NCBI RefSeq assembly: GCF_028858725.1
Contig: NC_084763.1
Location: 806,001 to 870,000 of the forward strand
DNA: 64,000 bases
Direction of reading: 5' to 3'
Source of the DNA: Colius striatus
Taxonomy: Eukaryota; Chordata; Aves; Coliiformes; Coliidae
Positions 39,701 through 52,265 of the stretch are shown here, piece by piece; within the stretch, counting starts at the first letter, position 1; each line of letters starts with the position of its first letter. Below the pieces are notes generated by a model, which worked only from the letters and a program-made list of their open reading frames with translations, made no database searches and was not told where the DNA came from. The position numbers were made by a program, and so were the translations under genes.

Positions 39701-40747
39701 TTGCTCTGGAGCAGCAGGACCGATGCAGACGGAGCAACCTGCTGTCAGCTACAAATAACAGACCTTTCTTCTGTTAAAACGCATTTTACCTTCCAGTATT
39801 TCTCTTGCCTGCTGACTCTGTTGGGAGAAGATGTGTGAAACGTCCCAGTGACAAACAAACGCAGCACAGCACGAGCAGGAACCGTCCTTACTCACGCAGC
39901 CACGGCACCCCAGCGCCAGCCTGTGCACACTGTCACCGAGCATCGAGTGACTGACCTGCTCACATCTGCCACCAGCTGGGTCAGGGCCAGTCTCACTCAG
40001 GCCACCCCAATATTCACAGACTTCTGATTAGAGGAAGTCTGACGGGAGGTAGTAGCTAAAGGTTACCGAACCTTCAGGACAGTTTGGATGTATTCTTTTA
40101 AGCTGGAAGTGTGTCAGATAAATTATGTCTACAGAATCACACCTCAAAAGCCCATTTGCTGGGAAAAACAAAGGAGAGATTCTTGTCTTTCAAGTTAAAT
40201 CAGGGAGAACAGGTTAAATGCTTTGGTTGGTGGTTTTATTAGCTATTGGAAAGGTGTGGCTCTTTTAGCTACATCCATCTGCCCAGCAAATTCCCTCAGA
40301 TAATTTGTACAACGAAGGCAAAGTGGTTGCAATGAATTTTTCAACTGAACCTGAAAGTAGAGCAGCTCGCAGAAAAAAAACCCTAAATTACAAGTTTTGG
40401 TATCTGCAATGAGAAAAGATGAAATTCAGCCATGACAGAGTGTTTGATGGTAGCTGCTAATCAGTGTGTCTGAACAACATGAGCAGTCAACGTGACTAAC
40501 CTAGGATGAGCTAAAGAGGGAGAGAAAATGCTGGCATTACTCCTACCCTGCAGGACGAGTAGAGTTGTAGTGAAGGAAAATACAAACCTGTGAGGAGAGA
40601 AAACCTGTGAGGAGCTGACCATGGAGCAAGGTCTGTAGTTTTGCCAACACAAATGGTTTGAATCTTGCAGGCATGGTGCCGAACTGGGGGTTTTTTTTCC
40701 CTGCAAATGTCCCCCTGCAGAATGATTTTCAGTTTTCATATTAGCTC

Positions 40748-40880
40748 AGAATCACAGAATGGTGGGGGTGGGAAGGGGCCTTTAGAGATCATCCAGTCCA
40801 ACCCCCCTGCCAAAGCAGGTCCCACCTAGATCAGGTCACACAGGAACGTGTCCAGGCAGGTTTGGAAACCTCCAGAGAAA
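40748..40880 (-). mobile_element. CR1 LINE 3'-end fragment
   Basis: AGAATCACAGAATGG, GAGATCATCCAGTCCAACCC, CTAGATCAGGTCACACAGGA and GTCCAGGCAGGTTTGGAAAC form an antisense CR1 tail of the same subfamily as the copy at 23492. Confidence 0.93.
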
Positions 40881-43354
40881 TCCATCAGGTTTCAGTTTTC
40901 TTGAGATGCAACATGGCTGTAAGACTGATCTTACAAGCTACATCACCAATATATTTTTAACTCTACTGCTGAGTAACCTTGATATTCAGTGAACTTCCAA
41001 GACTTGCTTCCATTTCAGCTCTATTCAGCAAGGGCTCGGGAGCAGAGTTTCATACTGTTGGAGTCCCCTCATGCAAGTGTCCATCCTTCTCTCGGCGGCA
41101 CTCGGATTGTAGCGGTTAGTTTTTCTGAATTAGGAGCGAGGATTAGCTGAAACAAATGCATAATGCCAAAGCTGAAGTGTGCAGAGGCAAAAAGTGTCCT
41201 CGAGCTTCAGGAACGCAGAATCGGCTTTGGGTGACTGCTGCAAATAAACGATCAGGAACTTAAAGACAGGAGTTCACAAAGCTGCGGTGCTAATTGCTGC
41301 TGAGGGTCTAGCGAGCTGTGCTCCTTCCCTCGGAAAACAAAGACAGTGTTGTAAGCACTGTGACTAATAAGGCTCATTTACAAAGGTTTCTGTGTTTTTG
41401 GCTATTGAGTGGCAGAGGCTTTGGGGATTTGTAAGAGCAGGGAACGGGCTGCATAACCTACTGCCTCACAGATTAAGACCTGAGGGATTTAAGGCTTTGC
41501 CATCCAACATCTCCGGGTAGAGAAAGAGCGACTGTTACTCACGGAGCGCTGACCGGTGGGTTTGGCGTTGCGTGGTGGGGATGGGCTGGAACCGCAGCAG
41601 CACGTGGGAGGCTGGCCAACACAGGCAGCAGCACCAGCCCCACGTCTGCAGGAGACTGCCTAAGGAAGCATGCGGTGTCTGAAAGGAACCAAAGGAAAAT
41701 CAGGAGAAAAGCTACCTACAGGCAGCTGGACATTGCCATTTGTTACTCTTTACCCACCGGAAAGGCTGCAGATCTTTCACTCTCCATTTTCAATGCAGTA
41801 AACAATTTGTTCACGTGGGAGAAGGCAAATAAATTCCTATTCGAGGCCCCCCCAGGTTGACTCTGAATGTTCCCCACGTTCACAGCCCAGGAACGTGGGG
41901 GTTTTTCAACCCTCCTTATGTTTACGTGCGGTTTCATTATCGTTTGTAAAATATATTCCAACGTGCTATTTGCTTTATTTTGAAATCTCCAGACCTCTCT
42001 GTGGCTTTTCCACGCCCTAGAAATTTCACATATAAATCACAGGGAAAAAAAAAAGGCCAATCTTCTCCTGTTTCCCTGTTCAGTGTTCCAAAGAAAACAG
42101 TTGAGAAGAAAGTTGCCAGTCGCTAATGTAAACTTCTACGCCAGCTCATCCCAATTATCTCAGCTGGTAGACCTGTATCTAAAAATGGCAAACACTTGCC
42201 AACTGAAAATACAATTTGTCTAAAATGTTCCAACGTGTGTAGGTTATGGTGAGCTGCCAAGGGAAAATGTATAACTCTAAACATGGTAACTTGTTTAAAT
42301 CCCATCAGCGTCTCCGCACAATCGTTCCCATTGGTCAGATCTCTCTGGCTCTCCAGTTCTACCCTTTACTGAAAGCCTTCAAAAATGGTGAGTGAGTGCA
42401 CTGCCTGTGTTTCTCTTTTCTCAAGGAACAAAAGCAACGTGCTCATGGTATAGCGCACATAAGGCCAGAGAGCTGTAATTTGGAAAGGGAGCAGGAAACC
42501 CCATGTCTTAGAGGAAAAAGGGAGAGTGATGCTGCACCTCGTAAGCACACGGTTGCCACACTGGTATTCAGGGCTTTGCAGTCCACCTGCGATGTGGAAT
42601 CATGCTGCTGGAGAGGAGCCTTGCTCTGTCTAAGTGCAGGACGTCAGTGCACATCTGGCACCTGACTGTGACCCACCGGTAGGTTTTTGTACAGCCCTTT
42701 AGATTTGGGCAGCCTCACAAGCCACCCATCTGTGCCTTTACATGCCTCAGTACTCCCAAAACTGAACTTGAATGCCAGATTCAGTTACCTGCGTTACTCA
42801 GCCCTTTGTCAAGGAAAGGAAGATGGGCACTTAAAAAGCCAGCTTCTTTCTCAAGGGCTTAAATTTAAGCACCTGAGTTTGCAAACGTTGCAGTCCCGTC
42901 GGCAGCCGTCCGCAGCCATCCACACACGCTCGTGCCACGGAGCGTGCCCTTGTGTAGGGTGTAGTTATCCTGCACTGGCATATTCTGTGCAAGTTGCCTT
43001 ACTGGCTTGTCTACAGACAAAGCTTGTGACCATTACACAGGGTTGGCTTTTTTCCTGGGGGGCAGGGTACTAAAAGGCATAGCACAATACAAGTGAAAAC
43101 AAATTACAGCAGCAATGTTAAGGCTGTACCTCAGTTTTATCAGTGTGATTAAAATCCCTTTGGGTAGGAGCGTTCCCCAAACACTCCTATCTCCCTTCTG
43201 CCCTTATCAGTGCCATTTCATGGAGACATCTCGCTCCTGCTGGCTTGCAGGGCACTGATGTGGCACCTCCACTTGAAGCTGAGCACGGTGAGAGTCAAGG
43301 GACTGTACAGAGAAGCTATGTTCCAGAACCTATGTACCAGAGCTGGTATGTTCC
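40881..43354. other. Non-coding DNA, nothing recognised
   Basis: No gene, no large repeat. Confidence 0.65.
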
Positions 43355-43571
43355 AGGGGAGGTTGAGGTTGGAGCTGAGGCAGAACTGTTTCCCTGAGAG
43401 GGCTGTCAGCCCCTGTGCCAGGCTGCCCAGGGAGCTGGGGGAGTGCCCAGCCCTGGAGGGACCCCAAAGCCCTGGGGCTGAGGTGCTGAGGGCCATGGGG
43501 TGGTGCTGGGCTGGGCAGGGTGAGGGGAGCTTGAAAGGCTTTTCCAACTGAACTGATTCCATGATTCTGTG
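43355..43571 (+). mobile_element. CR1 LINE 3'-end fragment
   Basis: Starts GGGGAGGTTGAGGTTGGAGC and runs through GGCTGCCCAGGGAGCTGGGG to the terminal CATGATTCTGTG. Sense orientation; same subfamily as the copy at 20784. Confidence 0.93.
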
Positions 43572-45112
43572 TTACACACCTTTGCTCTGGCTCACTTTGA
43601 CTAAGGTGAATTGCTCCTCGTAAGTACAGTTCCCCCAGCTGACAGAGAAGTTAGTGTTGTCAGTCACAGGCAGCTACTGCAGGAAGGAGCTAGGACAGCC
43701 TGGGGTTACTCACTGTTATCGTTTGTTGGTCAAAAGACATGCCATTAGTTCAGAATTTAGAGAGAAAAGGGCAAACGTGCTCCACATTTGCTGTCATCAA
43801 TTAAATGTTTCTGGAGGTATTTGGGGTTGTGTTTAGTATTGCATTTTTCTCTCTGACAGAGACAATTCTGGATCTACCCTCTGTAAACGGGGCACCTGAG
43901 CTGGTGGAGTTGTTGCTGTACAAAAACAGTGTGAAGTCAGGACACTGCTCTCTTATCTCCCTCCTCACTTCAGGAATGTTTCAGTCAAACTGCTTAAAGA
44001 CTTACTAAGAATGCCAAGAGCTCTCCATTTATTAAATACAGCTTACAGCAAGTGCCTTGGTATTATCTACCAGCTGGACTGGAAATGTCACTAATGGAGC
44101 TGAGTAAGGAGAATAATTCTTTTTTCCTGTTTTGACTGCAATCAGGAAGTCTACACTGTTCTACCAGCTACAGAGTGGACAAAAAGTCAAGACATTCCCA
44201 TCCCACCCTATTAAACCCCTCAGAGAGTGGGAAATACTCCTCCTCTTTCATTGGAGTTCGATTCAGTTAAATCCCATTTTAATACCTTCACATACAGGAG
44301 GCAGAATGAAGGCTGGACACAGACACACACACACACACACATACCCCTTCCAGGCATCTTATCTCGGTGTGTTCTCCTTCGTTTGGTCGCTTCACTGAGC
44401 ACCTCTCTGCTCTGCATTCCTCCTGGACTGTCAGAGCCCAGATCTATCAATTAACCTTCACCTGTTTACACTTTCTCCTCTGACTTATTGTTATGAAAGG
44501 AGCAAGGTACCTTCTGAGGCTTGGTACGTGTTTGTGTCTGTTTCATTTCACATTTGGAAAACCATAGATCTCAGGTGAATTGCGTGTCCAGCCTTCAGAA
44601 TAAATAAATAGGGGTGTTTTGTTATTGGGTGTTTTGTGTGGTCACTAAATAGTGGTCTGGCCTGTGTTACAGTGCTGTGCTGTGCTTCATGCACTCTGAG
44701 AGAACTGATGCTTGCAGCTGGCAGTCTTTAGTTTTGATGAAAGTGTGGTGCAAGGGTTAAAGATAAGCTGGAATCAATTTACATAGATAAGCTCAAACAA
44801 AAGAAGCAGGGTATGCAGTAAAACACCTTCAGAGCATAGGCAAGGTGTGCCCTGCTGGAGGAGTGGGTGTGTGCTTTGGTCTGGATGGCCCTGGGGTGAA
44901 GGGAGTGTGAAGGGAAGGTAACAGAGAACTGCTGATCCTTTGTCACAGAATAAAAGTTCAGCAGCAGAAGGGGAAAAAAAGTGCTGCTGACCATCACTAG
45001 ACATGGAAAAACAGGTAGGAGCTTGTCTTCAGAGACAACAGCTCCTATGGAAAACATAGCTTTCAGGAGAAATCCGTCCTCCTTGACCAGGAAGGTGAGA
45101 GGGGTCACATCA
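43572..45112. other. Non-coding DNA with a CA microsatellite
   Basis: No gene recognised between two CR1 fragments. The CA repeat is listed separately. Confidence 0.65.
44322..44342 (+). repeat. (CA)n microsatellite
   Basis: About ten AC/CA units. Short and probably weakly variable. Confidence 0.9.
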
Positions 45113-45405
45113 CACAGAACCACAGGATGGCCAAGGCTTGACGAGACCTCTCAAATCACCTGGTCCAACAGCCCTTTGGGAGCACAACCACCTGAAGCTG
45201 GTTGCCCAGGACCACATCCACCTGGCTTTTAAATGTCTGCAGGAAAGGAGCATTTCTGATGTTCAGGGGGAACCTGCCATGTGCCCGTTGCCTCTGAAAG
45301 GAGCCTGGCTCTGGCCCTTCTGCACTCTCCCTGCAGGTATTTATTTACCCTGACAAGATCCCCCCTCAGGCTCCTCTTCTCCAGGGTTGCTGCCTTGCCC
45401 TCAGC
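45113..45405 (-). mobile_element. CR1 LINE fragment
   Basis: CACAGAACCACAGGATGG, CACCTGGTCCAAC, then CCAGGACCACATCCACCTGG and CAGGCTCCTCTTCTCCAGGG: an older, longer antisense CR1 piece of about 290 bp from another subfamily. Confidence 0.88.
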
Positions 45406-46859
45406 AGAAGCATCGCACAAACTGTTTGGTCAGGTGAAGGGTCCTGTGTTCTGCTCTTGCCAGGGAGAAGAAGGGTCAGGCAGGTAGGCAGCAACAGGAA
45501 AAGTGGTATGTGGTATGGGACACTTTGCTAATCAAGTGAAGGAGGAAACTGCGCTGCTCACTTACATAAAGCACTTCAGCAGCAGCCTGGGAACTCCAGT
45601 CTCATGTTCTGCTTGATGCATCTGTTCCACTGATAGAGCTTGTGCTTTACCTTGCACATCATGTTTTCCCAGCTAATGGCAAATAGTGCTCTGTGCGACA
45701 TTCCTCACCCATGTATGTGAACGTCTTTGCATCCAACACAGATATCCTTGAGAAGCTCTAGCCCTTGCCTCCAGAGCTTGTTTCCAAAGGTGGAAACTAA
45801 ATGATGACGTTTTTCCAGGTCCTGCATTAATGTCATTCCCTGAAACCTGACCAATAGCCCCAGACAAGTGTCCAAACCCCACTGTGCATACTGTAAGTGA
45901 TCTCTTACCAGTACTCTGTTACTAGCTTTATGACTCCCATCCCCAAGGTGGACTGGCTGCGTGGGACAGAGCTCATGCTAAAAACAAGCTGACTCCCTGG
46001 ACACAGAGGTTCCAGACTGTGTGATGACCTCAGACCTTCAGCTGTCTGTGCTCAATCGAGTGACACCATGCTCTCCGTCCCTGGTCCAGGTAAGCACTGA
46101 CATATAAGAGGTGGGCATTGAAACATCTTCTAGGACTGCTCATTTGCTTACCAGCATTTACTTCATGTCAGGATTAGCGGTGCCTCTGGGGGCAGGTGAT
46201 AAATCAAGAGCAGCTCCATTTGGAGCAAAAGGCTTCCCAGTGGTGCAAAGGGAGGATTCACTTCCAAGCTAAAAAAAAACCCCACATCCCGAACCACGGC
46301 TCTTTTGCCCCGGGATCCATCCTCCCCCTTCACACAGAAAGGATCTCTGGAAACTACACAGCACAAAGATGTACAAATCGTGTGTTGCTGTGCAGCCAGC
46401 TGCTGGGTTTTTCTTTGGGGATTGAGTGGAAGAATGGCATTTTGGTGTGAGGAAATTACACAGCTGAAACGTGCCATTTTTCAAGTGGATACTCATTCTT
46501 CCACTCTTTCCACCTTGGCACCATGTTTCTCAGTGTGACCACAGCATTTAATTCCCCGTCTTTTCTTCATGTCAGTTTCAAGTTACTTTACCAAGGGCCG
46601 TGCTAGGGAAAGCTTATATTGGTACACTCTAGTTTTATCAGTGCTCTGTACCTAATCAATGTGTAGGAAACTCAGGCTCAAATTTTGGATGCCTGGCTCC
46701 CATCTGTGTTGGTCACCTCCCTCTGAAGCCATTGCAGTGAGAGCATGGCTCTCCTCCCCTTTCATGTCACCCTTGGTGAGGAGGAGGAGGAGGAGAAGCT
46801 CTTAAAAAGCAGCAGATGCATGTATGTGTATCTACAAATGCATATAAAGAGAAAGCCTC

Positions 46860-47240
46860 TAGCTCCCGAGCTCCGTGCTGCGCCCACGGCCTCTGCGACT
46901 CCCGAGAGCACGAAGGTCGCTGTGGATCAAAGGTCAGTCTATCTGGTTCCGAACGTCGGCTGTTGAGTCGGTTCCCAGGAAAGAGTGAGAACAGGACAAC
47001 CATCCATGACACATCTCCTGACTGTTCTGCTGATCTCTGGCTGTTTTTAGCTCAGGGGATTTTCTGTAGCTGATGTGGTTTGGCTATGTAGCAGCTCTCA
47101 GTAGACTCGTCCCGCCTGCCCTTGAACCCACGTAACCCTTTTGCATGCGGAAGGCTCCCAGTCTGTGTTTATGCTGTTAAACCAAACAGAGCCAGTTCAC
47201 AAGGACGAGCCCTGTCCCGCGGTGCTCGGCGCTGTCAGAC
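46860..47240. other. CpG-enriched patch
   Basis: About 13 CpGs lie in the first 120 bp (46860-46980) and another cluster at 47108-47240, in otherwise CpG-poor DNA about 13 kb from the IGFBP3 island. It may be a distal regulatory element or an unannotated promoter; no TATA or reading frame supports the latter. Confidence 0.35.
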
Positions 47241-49959
47241 CCGGCCTGGAAGGGCTGTGGCACAAGCTCATTGTCCCAAACAAAGCCTGGGCAGTCTGAA
47301 GCACCAGCAAGCAAAACTCTCCCTCCTTTCTGTGGCAGTGAGACCATGGTCCACCGGGACCATTCCTGAAACTGTGATCCCAGTGAGGCTCTGTGGTCGT
47401 GTGGTGGCCTGAGGGAGATGTACTGGGCAGCCTGAATGTGGCTACTCTGTTTTAGAGGGTAGGAGAGCTTAGTGCTGCAGATGCCAGTCTTGTCATCCAA
47501 GTTAGTCTCGAGCCCAGAGAACGGTTCCCAGCCTGTTTTACTCATCAGCTCTCCTACAGCTCACAGACCAGCACCAGGTCTGGGAAACTGCCTCAGTGAC
47601 AGGAGCAGGACACTTAGTTTTGAAAGAACACAGGTGGTATGAGCATCCCAGGAGTTTCCATTTTGTGCCAGAGGCCAGTTCCCTTGATTCTTTAAGGTAA
47701 ATAAGAGTAGTTTCTTAACCTCAATTAACCTCAGGCCCTTCCTGCCAGGCAGCGAAGCGAGACCCTGGCTGGCAGCAGCACATGGAAGGAGCTGGATGCT
47801 GTTGGGTTTTGTGCTGTTTTGTCAACTTCTGTTAATAAAACACATGGGCATACTTTGTACCTGGAGGTGGCTGAGACCGTTGGTGGAGGCTCTTGCCTTT
47901 ACAAAGGAAAGGGACCCCCAGGGCACCCACACCTGGGTGATAAGGGAGGGATCCCTTAGGGAGCCGGGATCCTGGTGACACAGGGCACGTGCAACATATG
48001 GCAGCAGCTCCTCTCTGCTCAGCGGCCTCGTCTTTAACGCGAGATCACATCGGGAGTGAGAAAAAAGCTCACTGTATGCATGCAGCGTTTGCTCGGTGTT
48101 ATGATATGCCAACAAAGATGCCAGTCAACTTTTCGCTACGTGGATGTTTCTTAACTAAAATCTGGACCTTGTTGACCAGCAGCTCCTCGCCCGTATGGCT
48201 GCGTGCTGCCGTCAAATAAGGAAGCTTTGTGCCTGTCAAGGCACGGCTCTGCAGACAGAAGTTAGCCTATGGCACTCTGCTGGTGTAAGAAGACGGTAGT
48301 TTTGTTGAACAGAAGAATTTCACACGTCGTGGCTGACACGGTTTTGTGAAGGGGAACCCCTGGTCTGGTCACAGCCGTGCTGACAGAAGGCAGCTTTTGT
48401 CAATTCAGGTGGAGAGAGTTTGTGTAATTACACCAGCAGAAAAATTCCGTTCTGTGGGGTTTTGGTGAGGGGTTTTTTTCACATGTAGACATCTACACAC
48501 AGGTACATGTTTTATATCTGTATAAACCGAGGGTGCAGTTTAACATTGCAGCTCCTCTGGCAGCAAAGCTTCTTTATGGAGTTCCTCCCCCAACACCCCC
48601 GTTTGCTTCCCCCCGCAGTGACCACAGACCACCCTGCCAAGGGTTGGTCTGGCCAGGCAGCCTGATACCCTGCTTCACCCATCCACTTCCCAGGGTGAAC
48701 ACACAGCTGCAGTTCTGCTTCTGGGCAGACAGCAAACCGCTCTGAAGGCGCAGGAACAGGGCTGAGGAAGAGGTGAATGCTTTATACAGGGTAGAAAACA
48801 CTTTCTGTGCCCATACACAAAACCTGCTCTCTGATTTCCAGTGTGGGGGAGGCTAAATCAGAATGCACTGCACCACGGGCAACCTCTTTCCTTCTGTTAG
48901 CAGTAGGATGGCCTCTGATGTTTGTACCCATACCCATGCATCCAGGCTGCACAGCTCTAGCTTCTGCTATTGTTATGGGAATAATACCGATAGCACTATC
49001 ACAGCATCATGTAGCTAGGGTGGTCAGATGAGGTGGAACCCTCCGTTCTGCTCTTAAATCCCTCTCTTGCCAACAGGGAAGTCATGGCAGACTTCTGAAA
49101 ACAGTCCTACGCTTCAGATCATGCAGTTTGTCCCAGTGGCAGTGCAATTACCACACCAAAGTAGTGTACGAACCCTGCCTGCAGAGTGAATTGTCTTTTT
49201 CCAACGATGCTTGTGGGCAGCAGCTCTGGAGCTCATGGTGCCAGCAACAATAAGGCACAAATAAGATCGTTTTCCAAGTGCTGTTTTACATACCCCATTG
49301 AGAAGAATCCACGGACAGTTTCACCTTTACTACGTTGATCACAGACGATCAACCCAAACAGCATTTTCACCTGGCGAGGCTGCGGTTTCAAACACGGTGC
49401 AGCTGCCGGGGTTACCACCCGGCCTCACCTGCACGCATTATTAGCCCAAAGTCTGTTTCTTAACAAAACACGACCATTCTCTCCAGGAATGCCACTTGCA
49501 GCCACATCCAAAGCCTAACAGCCATCATCAGATACAAAAGGTAGCAAACGTGTGGCGTTAGCACTGAAGAATTCCTAAACAGCTCGGTGTCTTGCCAGCT
49601 GTGGATATGTCTGGGCAGCAGAGAGGGCGCTGAGAACTGGATCGGACCTGCACGACTCATGGTGAAAGACCCTTATGTAACTTGGCCATAACATTCACCT
49701 CAACTTCTGACCTATTCCTCTGCCAGCACCTTGTCTAGAACCAGCAGCTTGCATGAATTTCAGAGCTGTGTAGATGTGACCTGAAATCATTTCTGAAGGC
49801 CATTCTGCATTTAGAAACCCCGACGTGCAGCCAGGGACCCAAACTGCCCTCTTACACCAGCTGAGGAGCAAAGGGAAAGGCACAGCTTAGCCCTCACCCC
49901 ACCAAGTCTGATCCCCTGCCAAACAGACGTTTAAGCACCGAAGGGATTGATTTTACACA

Positions 49960-50110
49960 AAGTTTAGTGGAAGATTAACAGACCAATTACCTAAATGTAT
50001 AATTAATTATCAGCAATTGATAAAAGGCAACTTGATAAAATCGATGAAGATGGATAACTTGACAAGTCTCCTATTGCCCTGATCCTCGGAAATAAACCCT
50101 CCTGTCTTTC
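49960..50110. promoter_or_regulatory. Candidate enhancer-like block: homeodomain and GATA motifs
   Basis: A 12-bp palindrome ATAATTAATTAT (49999-50010) contains two ATTA cores and runs into TTATCAG. Within 60 bp follow TTGATAAAA, CTTGATAAAA and GGATAAC, all GATA-type cores, plus ATCGAT. Motif clustering is visible; function is inferred. Confidence 0.3.
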
Positions 50111-50429
50111 TGACATTAAAATCAGTCACTGAGCTGCCCATTCGGTAGGAGACCAGAGGGATTCTGTGGGGCAGGGGTTTTTTTGGCTGGTGGATGATTC
50201 TCAATTCCAAGGCCCATGGAACTACATCTATTACCATTTGGGATTTATCTGTTTGCTCCCGAAAAGAAACAGAAAATTTTGCACGAGTCTGTCCTTCCAC
50301 TGCCCTCAGTACCCGCCCCCCCATACCCAGAGGTGCCTCGCTGCTGTCCCTGCAGCCTTCGGGCTGTCTCGTGTCTCTCTCCAGCAATGCCCAACCCCTG
50401 TGTCTGTGCTCAGCTCCCAGAGAAGAGGT

Positions 50430-50650
50430 TCCAAAGAAACACAAGGGAAAACTTGTTCCCCGTTGAGGTGAGGGAGCACTGGCAGGGGCTGCCCAGATGG
50501 GCTGTGGAGGCTCCTTCTCTGGAGACATCCCAACCCAGCTGGATGAGTTCCCGTGTGCCCTGCTCTAGGTGGTGCTGCTCTGGCAGGGGGGTTGCACTGG
50601 ATGAGCTTTGCAGGTCCCTTCCAGCCCATGAGATCCTGTGATTCTATGAT
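50430..50650 (+). mobile_element. CR1 LINE 3'-end fragment
   Basis: The recognisable CR1 tail begins near AAGAAACACAAGGG, passes GAGCACTGGCAGGGGCTGCC and CAACCCAGCTGGATGAGTTC, and ends GATTCTATGAT. Sense orientation. Confidence 0.93.
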
Positions 50651-51059
50651 CTGACCAGCCATGCCTGTGGCCCGTGTTCTCGGGCGCTGGCTCCCTTATT
50701 GCTGCAACACTTTGGGTGAACTGAGGGAACTTTTAACTGCTCCCAACGTGTACCCCGACGAGGGCAACTGCTGCACTCTGCCGCTTCAGCTACACTCCAG
50801 TCAGCGTTAACAGCGCTTCCCACTGCAAGGAGCACGAGGACAATTCTCTTTCTTAGGCTTCAGCTTGTTGGGCTTTTATAAGAGAGGAATTAAAGGGTAT
50901 GCAAAGCTGAACCCAGCTCCCGTTTGCCTGGAGTACCGTTAAGCCTCTCTCCGTCCTGCCCTGAACGATGGCAGCGTGCAAACAGCGTTCACGGGATCTG
51001 ATTTTCGCCGTTTGAAGGTGTGTGTGATTTAGATGCTTGTAGCACAACAAAGCAGGCGC

Positions 51060-51075
51060 GGTTGCCATGGCAACC
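51060..51075. promoter_or_regulatory. Perfect RFX X-box palindrome
   Basis: GGTTGCCATGGCAACC is a perfect 16-bp palindrome and fits the RFX-family X-box (GTTNCCATGGNAAC) without mismatch. X-boxes control ciliary and other genes. Here it is about 9.3 kb upstream of the IGFBP3 TATA box and has no gene beside it, so a distal role is assumed. Confidence 0.6.
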
Positions 51076-52014
51076 AGTATCACAGTGTATCATAACAGCC
51101 CGAAAGGTATTGCACCATATGGAAACAATAATGTCTCCAGAGGACAGGGAAGTGTTGCCTTCATCTCGCTACCACCAGCATCTCTTCAGCGCACGGTTGA
51201 AAAATCCTGGTGCGGTCGCTTTTGAAAGTGCAAAATTCACAGTTTAACAAATTAATTCCAAATGGAGGTTTCTTCTAAGAACTTTGTGTTTTTATATCGT
51301 CTGTTATTGCCACATCTTGCAGATCCCACAACATAGGGCAGCAGATGACTTAGTTCAAATGATTCTCCATTGTTTTTAATATTTTTAACATCCCAGAGGG
51401 GGGTGGTGTTATTTATATGTTTAATAATTTCCAGATTTTTGAGCTGCTAGCCTGTTTGGTTGTCTGGAAAAAAAACCTGATGGCTATTATTCATCTTTTT
51501 TGGTCAAGGATGGGTTTTGGACCTCTGGTTGGATCATTAAAGCAAAACTGCTCGGCTTTGTTTAGGCGTGTTTTCACTTTTTGTTTATATCTAACGGAGA
51601 ATCGTGAAAAAGAGAGGTTTTAAAAGCATTCCACTGAGTTCCTCCTTTCGGTCACACATACTCATGTGGGCACGACCGTATGACCCACACGTTCTGACAG
51701 CAAGTCTGAGACAGATATAGATGTATGTGTCACAGATCTGCATACATTTACCCATGTAACCATTTTCAGTTGATTCGGTTGTACAAAACAGCCTGCTGCT
51801 CCTATAACAGCAAATATTTTGGAGGTCAGGTCTTTAGACCTTGTCCAGCTTCGAAAGAAGCAATGAAGAGAGTGTATACCAGCTGAAACTGGCAGTACCA
51901 GTGGAAGTTTTAGGGCATGTAGGTATGTGTTGACAACAGCAAGGCTGCCATAGGCTCGCTCTTGAACTCACCATTCTCATACCTGGGGGGGCTGAGGGGT
52001 TCTGAAGCAGCCTC

Positions 52015-52265
52015 ATCTACCAGTAGACTAATTATCGTTTGCATTAATCATAAAAGGCTGCTCTTGCCTCTTCCTTTCAAAACCACCTTGGGCATGTATT
52101 TTCTTTTATTGAAATGGGATAAAGCATAGAGTTGTGTATGCAGTCCACGGGGAGAAAGAAATGAATACAATTGCCATGCTCATGCTTTCCTTAGAGAGCC
52201 ATTTATGAATTAGAAGCAATTAATTAGGTTGGTTTGGATGAAGGTAAACTTTTTAATGGGAATAT
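52015..52265. promoter_or_regulatory. Candidate conserved non-coding element
   Basis: Repeat-free block with many homeodomain cores: CTAATTATC and CATTAATC at the left end, GAATTAG, CAATTAATTAGG and TTTAATGG at the right end. The texture is typical of developmental enhancers. No alignment was available. Confidence 0.3.

Larger units (their letters stand above)
34551..40747. other. Non-coding DNA with two motif-dense blocks
   Basis: No gene or large repeat recognised. Contains a C13 run (34905-34917) and candidate regulatory blocks at 35050-35360 and 36520-36730. A 14-bp direct repeat AAACCTGTGAGGAG occurs at 40584-40597 and 40601-40614. Confidence 0.6.
45406..50429. other. Non-coding DNA with CpG-enriched patches
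   Basis: No gene recognised. Contains a (GAG)n run (46780-46797), a CpG-enriched stretch at about 46860-47240, and a homeodomain/GATA-motif block at about 49960-50110. Confidence 0.6.
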
